Source: Syngnathus acus
Lineage: Eukaryota; Chordata; Actinopteri; Syngnathiformes; Syngnathidae
Assembly (NCBI RefSeq): GCF_901709675.1
Contig: NC_051095.1
Span: 8,397,956-8,461,955 of the forward strand
Length of the DNA stretch: 64,000 nt
Reading direction: 5' to 3'
Positions 57,786 through 64,000 of this stretch are shown here, in pieces (the stretch's first letter is position 1; each line of letters opens with the position of its first letter). The notes beneath the pieces were generated by a model. It was not told the origin of the DNA, searched no databases, and saw nothing but the letters and a program-made list of their open reading frames with translations. The position numbers and the translations under genes are program-made.

Positions 57786-59640
57786 TAGGGAAATATCATG
57801 GTCAAAGGTCACAGGTGTCAAGCTCTAGTCCTCGGGGCCGCATTCCAATATGTTTTCCAAGAGTCCCTCGTTAAGTGCACCTGCGTGAAAAGTTTTTGGT
57901 CATTTTCACGTTCTACAGGAGCTAAAACTTTTCACGCAGGTGCACTTAACGAGGGAATCACACGGACACTCAAAGTTTGAGCTCCTGCAGAACGTGAAAA
58001 TGAATAAAATCTTTTCACGCAGGTGTATTTAACGAGGGTAACTTGGAAAACATATTGGAACGCGGCCCCTCGAGGACTGGAGGTCCTGCAGATCACGTTC
58101 TGTAGGAGCTAAAACTTTTCACGCAGGTGCACTTAACAAGGGAATCTTGGAAAACATGTTGGAATGCGGCCCCGAGGACTAGAGCTTGACACCTGTGACC
58201 TTTGACCATGATATTTCCCTAATAAATTGGCCTGTTATTAGCTAAGTACACTTGAAAATGGCGGTGTACCTAATGGGGTGTCCGTGTGATTCCCTCGTTA
58301 AGTGCACCTGCGTGAAAAGTTTTAGCTCCTGTAGAACGTGAAACTGACCAAAAACTTTTCACGCAGGTGCACTTAACGAGGGACTCTTGGAAAACATGTT
58401 GGAATGCGGCCCCGAGGACTAAAGCTTGACACCTGTGACCTTTGACCATGATATTTCCCTAATAAAGTGGCCTGTTATTAGGCACACTTGAAAATGGCGG
58501 TGTACCTAATGGGGTGTCCGTGTGATTCCCTCGTTAAGTGCACCTGCGTGAAAAGTTTTAGCTCCTGTAGAACGTGAAACTGACCAAAAACCTTTCACGC
58601 AGGTGCACTTAACGAGGGACTCTTGGAAAACATGTTGGAATGCGGCCCCGAGCACTAAAGCTTGACACCTGTGACCTTTGACCATGATATTTCCCTAATA
58701 AAGTGGCCTGTTATTAGGCACACTTGAAAATGGCGGTGTACCTCATGGGGTGTCCGTGTGATTCCCTCATTAAGTGCACCTGCGTGAAAAGTTTTAGCTC
58801 CTGCAGAACGTGAAAATGACCAAAAACTTTTCACGCAGGTGCACTTAACAAGGGAATCTTGGAAAACATGTTGGAATGCGGCCCCGAGGACTAGAGCTTG
58901 ACACCTGTGACCTTTGACCATGATATTTCCCTAATAAATTGGCCTGTTATTAGGCACACTTGAAAATGGCGGTGTACCTAATGGGGTGTCCGTGTGATTC
59001 CCTCGTTAAGTGCACCTGCGTGAAAAGTTTTAGCTCCTGTAGAACGTGAAACTGACCAAAAACTTTTCACGCAGGTGCACTTAAGACTCTTGGAAAACAT
59101 GTTGGAATGCGGCCCCGAGGACTAAAGCTTGACATCTGTGACCTTTGACCATGATATTTCCCTAATAAAGTGGCCTGTTATTAGGCACACTTGAAAATGG
59201 CGGTGTACCTAATGGCGTGTCCGTGTGATTCCCTCATTAAGTGCACCTGCGTGAAAAGTTTTAGCTCCTGCAGAACGTGAAAATGACCAAAAACTTTTCA
59301 CGCAGGTGCACTTAACGAGGGAATCTTGGAAAACATGTTGGAATGCGGCTCCGAGGACTAGAGCTTGACACCTGTGACCTTTGACCATATTTCCCTAATA
59401 AATTGGCCTGTTATTAGGTACACTTGAAAATGGCGGTGTACCTAATGGGGTGTCCGTGTGATTCCCTCGTTAAGTGCACCTGCGTGAAAAGTTTTAGCTC
59501 CTGTAGAACGTGAAACTGACCAAAACCTTTTCACGCAGGTGCACTTAACGAGGGACTCTTGGAAAACATGTTGGAATGCGGCTCCGAGGACTAGAGCTTG
59601 ACACCTGTGACCTTTGACCATATTTCCCTAATAAAGTGGC
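57786..59640. repeat. 236-bp satellite array with internal hairpins
   Basis: Copies of TGACCTTTGACC have their TTTGACC part at 58201, 58441, 58677, 58913, 59143, 59380 and 59613, so units are 230-240 bp. One further unit at 57786-57975 runs in the opposite orientation. Each unit holds two inverted arms of about 28 bp starting CCCTCGTTAAGTGCACCTGC, separated by about 35 bp. Confidence 0.9.
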
Positions 59641-60775
59641 CTGTTATTAGGTACACTTGAAAATGGCGGTGTACCTAATGGAGTGTCCAAGTGACGTCAC
59701 AGATCAAACAGCCAATCAGGTGGGGTGAGGGCGGCACTAGTACAAAACAGTGCAGACGACCATGGGCTTCTAGGTCGAAATAGCTGATTGGACAATGACA
59801 CGGGCTCTTACTCGGTAAGACCTTGGTTCGATCCCAGGCGTGAGAACGTACTTGAATGTGCTTTTATTGTGCAATTAACCCTTTATTTATTTTTTTACCT
59901 CGTGTAGCGTACCTATTCAAGTGTCCATGAGGTGTACCTACATATGTTGTCATATAAAGCAGTTAACCAAATGTCTGATTTTTATGGTTTTTTCCTTGCC
60001 CTTTTGGGAGCTTAAGATCAGGGGATGCTTTGAGAATAATTGTCGATTTTTGTCTATGTGAAGCCCTTTGAGACTGCTTGTGATTTAGGGCTATACAAAT
60101 AAACTTGACTTGACATGTCTTAATTGGCGAATAAAAAAACAAGGAATAAAACACCAGACAAGTTTTAACATAAATGTTTATTTGAAAATAACAATAATAT
60201 TAAAAGTAAATTTCAAACCAGCAATCTAATGTGAAATTGCAGTAGATATATTGGATAACAATATTTAGGCGTATATATGCATACACGTTATTTAAACACT
60301 ACTACAAATGTTATAAAATCAAGACTACCCAAAGAGAAGCATAATCTCCCGGTTGTTGCATAACGGCGCATCCCTTCATGCAATAAAGTTAGCCGTTAGC
60401 TTGACGAAAACGTGCATAAAAAAAGTGGTGTTTCAGTGAGTGGTTCTTTCTTTCCTTGGCAAATCGTAAATCTACATTCTGGCTTACATAGCTCACGCCA
60501 GGAGACGCAACACATTCACTGACTGATCCGTTGATGCACGGGAAGGAAGGCAGTTCACCCATTAACTCGTTCGCGAACGGGAAAGTCAGAATTCGTTCCC
60601 TCACTGATCCGTTCTCGCGATGAACTGGAAATGCAAATCACTCACTCACTGACTCGTTCACTCACAGATCCGTTCAGTTGGGGAACGGGAAAAGCAATTC
60701 ACGACTCGTTCGTGAACGGGAAGTTACGTCATTTTCTTCTTCGTTTCACTTTAGGAAGTGATTCGTTCACTCTCG
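59635..60775. repeat. right arm of the large inverted repeat
   Basis: Inverted partner of 56475-57785, without the retrotransposon-tail insertion. A small unmatched stretch near 59985-60115 is extra in this arm. Confidence 0.85.
59776..59842 (+). repeat. tRNA-like sequence in right inverted arm
   Basis: A box TAGCTGATTGG and B box GGTTCGATCCC; the inverted partner of the left-arm tRNA-like sequence, with a few substitutions. Confidence 0.6.
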
Positions 60776-61309
60776 TTCACTGAAAAGAAAATCGTTCTTT
60801 TGAACGAATCGTTCACTCACGAGCCAACACTAACAGCAACACACACAAACTGACTATGTGCCGATGCCACAACATGAGATCTCAAGATTCTCCGATTTGC
60901 CACGCATGCACGATTAGCAAGTGCCTTGCGCTAACTGACCTGTGGTTTGGCGATCCTGTTTACAATGCGCTCGGTATTTAATGTTGGACAATTTCCCACG
61001 GCACAGCTGAACATCTCTCACGGCACACCAGTGTGCACTGCTCTATGTCACCCACACACTCATGCAAACTATTCTGTACTCGTTCACCACACTTGAAATT
61101 GTGCAAATAAAGAAAAACATCCCCGTGGTCGACTTTTAAATTTAGACTCTGGTATGCTGGTGGTTTTGCTCATGTGTGATTGTGTTGCGATGGCTGCTAT
61201 TCTGCTGTCCTGTCGTGAAAGTATGAAAGCGGTTCACAGTGGTCAAGAGTATTTTGTGGAGTTACGGAAAAAATCTTTTTTGATTCAGTATTTAATAATC
61301 CGCTTTCCA

Positions 61310-62340
61310 AAAATCCCAAAAATCCTCCCCTCCCAAAAAAAATCCCCCAAAAAATTAGAAAAAAAAAATCTGAAAAAATAAATAAAAACAAAGAATCCCC
61401 AAAAAAATCCGCCTAAAAAAAATCCCCCAAAAATTCCCCCCCAAAAAATATCTAAAAAAAAATCTGAAAATAAATCGCCAAAATATTTTTAAAAAAATCT
61501 GAAAAATAAAAAATCCCCCCAAAAAAGGAAAAAAAAATTCCCAATTTTTTTTAAAAAAATCTGAAAAAAATAAAACCAAAAATAAAAATCCCCCCCAAAA
61601 AATTAGAAAAAAAATCTGAAAAAAAAATTTAAAAAATAAATCCCCCCAAAAATTCCCCCCAAAAAATATCTAAAAAAATCTGAAAAAAAAAACAATCTCC
61701 CAAAACCCCCCCCCAAAAAATTTGAAAACAAATCTGAAAAAATTTTTTAAAAATAAATCCCCCAAAAAAATATCCAAAAAAATCTGAAAAAAAAAATTCC
61801 CCCAAATTTTTTAAAAAAAAATCCCCCCCAAAAAATAAATCCCCAAAAAATATTTTAAAAAAATCTGAAAGAAAAACAATCTCCCCCCCCCCCCAAAAAA
61901 TCTGAAAAAAAAATCCATCCATCCATCCATCCATCCATCCATCCATCCATCTTCTTCCGCTTATCCGGGGTCGGGTCGCAGCTTCAGGAGGCGTCCAGGA
62001 GGCATCCTGATTAGATGCCCGAGCCACCTCATTGGGGGGAAAAAAAATCCCCAAAATTTTGTTTTAAAAAAATCTGAAAAAATAAAAATAAAAAAATCCC
62101 TCATAAATTCCCCCCCCCAAAAAAATCCCCCCCAAAAAATTAGAAAAAAAGTCTAAAAATGTTTTTTTTTAAAATGAAACCCCCAAAAAAATCACCCCTA
62201 AAAAAATAAAAAATATATCTAAAAAAAACCAGACAAATCCCCAAAAAATAAATCCCCCTTTAATTTTTATTTTAAAAATCCCCACAAAAATATAAAAAAA
62301 AATAAAGAAATCAGAAAAAAAATAAAAATAAAGAAATCCC
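61310..62340. repeat. A/C-only low-complexity block
   Basis: The plus strand is almost free of G: runs such as aatccccccaaaaaa and aatctgaaaaaa alternate irregularly for about 1 kb. Minus-strand frames rich in F and G are composition artefacts. A CCATCC repeat with a fragment of a non-LTR retrotransposon-like sequence (about 61913-62037) interrupts it. Confidence 0.85.
61913..62037 (-). mobile_element. fragment of a non-LTR retrotransposon 3' end
   Basis: A CCATCC tail is followed by cttccgcttatccggggtcg and, after a deletion, gatgcccgagccacctcat. This is the 3' end text of a very common fish non-LTR family, in minus orientation. Internally deleted. Confidence 0.55.
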
Positions 62341-62363
62341 CCCAAAAAAACAAAAAACTCAAA

Positions 62364-62514
62364 GGATTCAAGGTCAAATATCTTCACCAAACAAGTGACC
62401 ACCTTCCCTAACATCTTGTGAATATTTGAACACTGCAGCCTCATGCCCACGTCTTTCACCTTATTCAGGCCAACACATTTTTAGTATACTGAACAATTTA
62501 AATTTACCGCTAAT
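62364..62514. repeat. left arm of a 150-bp inverted repeat
   Basis: The reverse complement closely matches 63556-63714, sharing ttcagtatactaaaaatgtg and caaggtcaaa/ttcaccttga at the inner and outer ends. Confidence 0.8.
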
Positions 62515-62519
62515 CTGAA

Positions 62520-62760
62520 CTCAAAGAAAATTAAAAAACAAAAATCCCTAAAAATTATTGAAAACAATAAAATAATTGGTTTTTAAAAAAAAACAATCCC
62601 CCCAAAAAAAAAAGAAATCCCCCAAAACGTTAAAAAAAAAAACAATCCCCAAATATCTGGCAAAAAAAATCCCCCCATAAAATAAAAATCAGAAAAATGA
62701 AATAAAAAAAATCCCCCCTCCCCCAAAAAATAAATAAATAAAGAGAAAAAATAAAACAAT
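62520..62760. repeat. second A/C-rich low-complexity stretch
   Basis: Same composition as 61310-62340, resuming after the inverted-repeat arm. It contains the string shared with TGF-beta intron 4. Confidence 0.7.
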
Positions 62761-63555
62761 TTTTAATTTTGTTTTAATTTTTTTATTATTATCTTTTCCT
62801 ATTTTTCCTATTTCAGAAGTGTGCTAACCTCTGGTCCACCGTGACTCCCGCTTTTTCTTTTTTCCCCAAGGCTTTCAATTAAAACTCGATCTCCATAAAG
62901 ACGAAAATGTAAGAGTTATACAAGCGACAAGACTGGACCGTGGAGGCCCATTTGTGGCCTCAGCATTATTGCAGGCTGCAGAGGAAGCCCTGCCGGCCGG
63001 CTCAGGCCCAAAGCCACACAAGTTCCTTTTTTAAACACATGAGGGCGTGCTGGCGCAGCGCTTCAAGGCGTATTTATGTTGTAAAACCCCAAAAGACCAA
63101 GTCAGTATTTAGTCGTGGCATGCTGGCGTTCCGTTCTATCGTCGACACGCACAACAAAACTGGACAGCGACAATGAGCACACTAAAACATTCATCAAGTT
63201 TCTTCCTCCAGGCCGCTGTCAGCGAATGATGAAATGTGCAGCCTCCTCTTCTCCTCTGCCTGTTCGAGGCTGTGAGTAAGCGTAAGCAAGACACTCGGGG
63301 TCCGACCGCAGCGGTGACGGCGGCGGAGTTCACCGAGGGCTCCGGAGGTCAGCACGTCTGCAGATGTGCAGTTACGTGCTCGTGATGACGAGGAAGAAAA
63401 TGGCTTTTTGTATGAATGCCGAGTCAGATATTCACATTTAAGCAGAAGGACTCACTCACACACATTTTGAGGAAAAGACAGATGACACAAGTTTACTTGT
63501 TAGGTAAACTTCAACCCCCACCCCGGACCACAGAACTGAAACAATATGTCTCACT
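62761..63555. other. unassigned DNA between inverted-repeat arms
   Basis: Base-balanced sequence with no supported coding frame. The frame at 62940-63176 has no recognised domain. Confidence 0.4.
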
Positions 63556-63714
63556 TAGCAGTAAATTTAAATAGTTCAGTATACTAAAAATGTGTTGGCC
63601 TGAAAAAGGTGAAAGACGTGGGCGTGAGCTGCAGTGTTCAAACATTCACAAGTTGTTAGGGAAGGCTGAACGGTGGTCACTTCTTGTTTGGTGAAGACAT
63701 TTCACCTTGAATCC
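63556..63714. repeat. right arm of the 150-bp inverted repeat
   Basis: Partner of 62364-62514. It includes a short extra segment (aaggctgaacggtgg region) absent from the left arm. Confidence 0.8.
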
Positions 63715-64000
63715 ATAAAGTTTAAAAGTCTTTAAAGTCCCAATGATTGTCACACACACATCTGGGTGTGGTGAAATTTGTTGAATCCATAAAGTTTCAA
63801 TCCTAAATTTTAGACATGCAGTCTGCCAAGAAACGCGTCTGTGAGCGTGTCCCAAAACATTCATCATCCCAAAGATAAATTGGCCACCAAGGAGCTGTTT
63901 TGATTCCAGGAAAAGGAACGACCGCTTGCCATGCAGGACGGCCTTTCACCAGCCACACCTGATAACTATAATGACATCCCCAATGTGACCACCACAAGAG
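63715..64000. other. window end, no gene seen
   Basis: No supported feature before the window edge. Confidence 0.4.

Larger units (their letters stand above)
55498..61040. mobile_element. 5.5-kb hAT element with perfect 8-bp target duplication and nested palindromic cargo
   Basis: The left terminus is CAGTGTTTCCCAACC. The right terminus, read on the minus strand, begins CAGTGCACACTGGTGTGCCG, which looks like the same family with a short deletion. The 8-mer ctctatgt flanks it exactly at 55490-55497 and 61041-61048. Only about 450 bases at the left and 200 at the right resemble an ordinary hAT body. The rest is a large inverted repeat with a satellite. No transposase is present. Confidence 0.85.

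Noticed and set aside
57575-59842. Functional tRNA genes
   Set aside because: A and B boxes are present, but the stems are poorly paired and both copies lie inside repeats.
61197-62459. Minus-strand frames rich in F and G (up to 141 codons) resembling membrane proteins
   Set aside because: Composition artefact of the A/C-only strand.

Overview
This window is nuclear DNA from a bony fish, most likely a teleost. Evidence: large intron-bearing genes with GT-AG introns, a vertebrate gene set, long GT/CA microsatellites, and typical fish repeats (several hAT elements, a Tc1-like relic, tRNA-derived SINEs, a CR1/L2/Rex1-like retrotransposon tail). The species cannot be named from the sequence alone. 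Layout: (1) 1-5100 is a gene-poor flank with a small hAT element (678-1120) and a scrambled Tc1-like relic (about 2550-3080). (2) Five protein-coding genes were rebuilt exon by exon: stx5a (+, coding 5855-10107, Golgi Qa-SNARE), an rd3-family gene (-, 13414-11773, guanylate cyclase regulator), atg2a (+, 15589-30911, 42 coding exons, autophagy lipid-transfer protein), trmt112 (+, 45070-46117, methyltransferase activator), and a TGF-beta2-like gene, probably tgfb5 (+, 49158-54833). (3) Between atg2a and trmt112 lies a repeat block of about 12.6 kb (32.2-44.8 kb). Its core is a 5 kb minisatellite of 36-bp monomers (12 codons), organised in higher-order blocks. The palindrome TAGACGTCTA sits in the monomers and again near the far edge of the block. 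A hAT element carrying a nested SINE, a retrotransposon tail and a 1.08-kb direct duplication are also inside. (4) Downstream of the TGF-beta gene is a 5.5-kb hAT insertion (55498-61040, perfect 8-bp target duplication). It carries a near-palindrome of about 4.3 kb with a 236-bp satellite; each satellite unit contains a hairpin and a DR1 nuclear-receptor-like motif. (5) The last 3 kb hold an unusual A/C-only low-complexity block and an inverted repeat. The genes do not form an operon-like unit. stx5a and the rd3 gene are convergent, and the rd3 gene and atg2a are divergent (about 2.2 kb between their start codons). The linkage of STX5, ATG2A and TRMT112 matches human 11q12-13. In human, RD3 and TGFB2 lie on 1q, and ATG2B, RD3L and TGFB3 on 14q. 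The rd3 and TGF-beta copies here therefore look like whole-genome-duplication paralogues kept in fish on the ATG2A chromosome. All coding models are manual splice reconstructions based on splice sites and family knowledge. No search was run.
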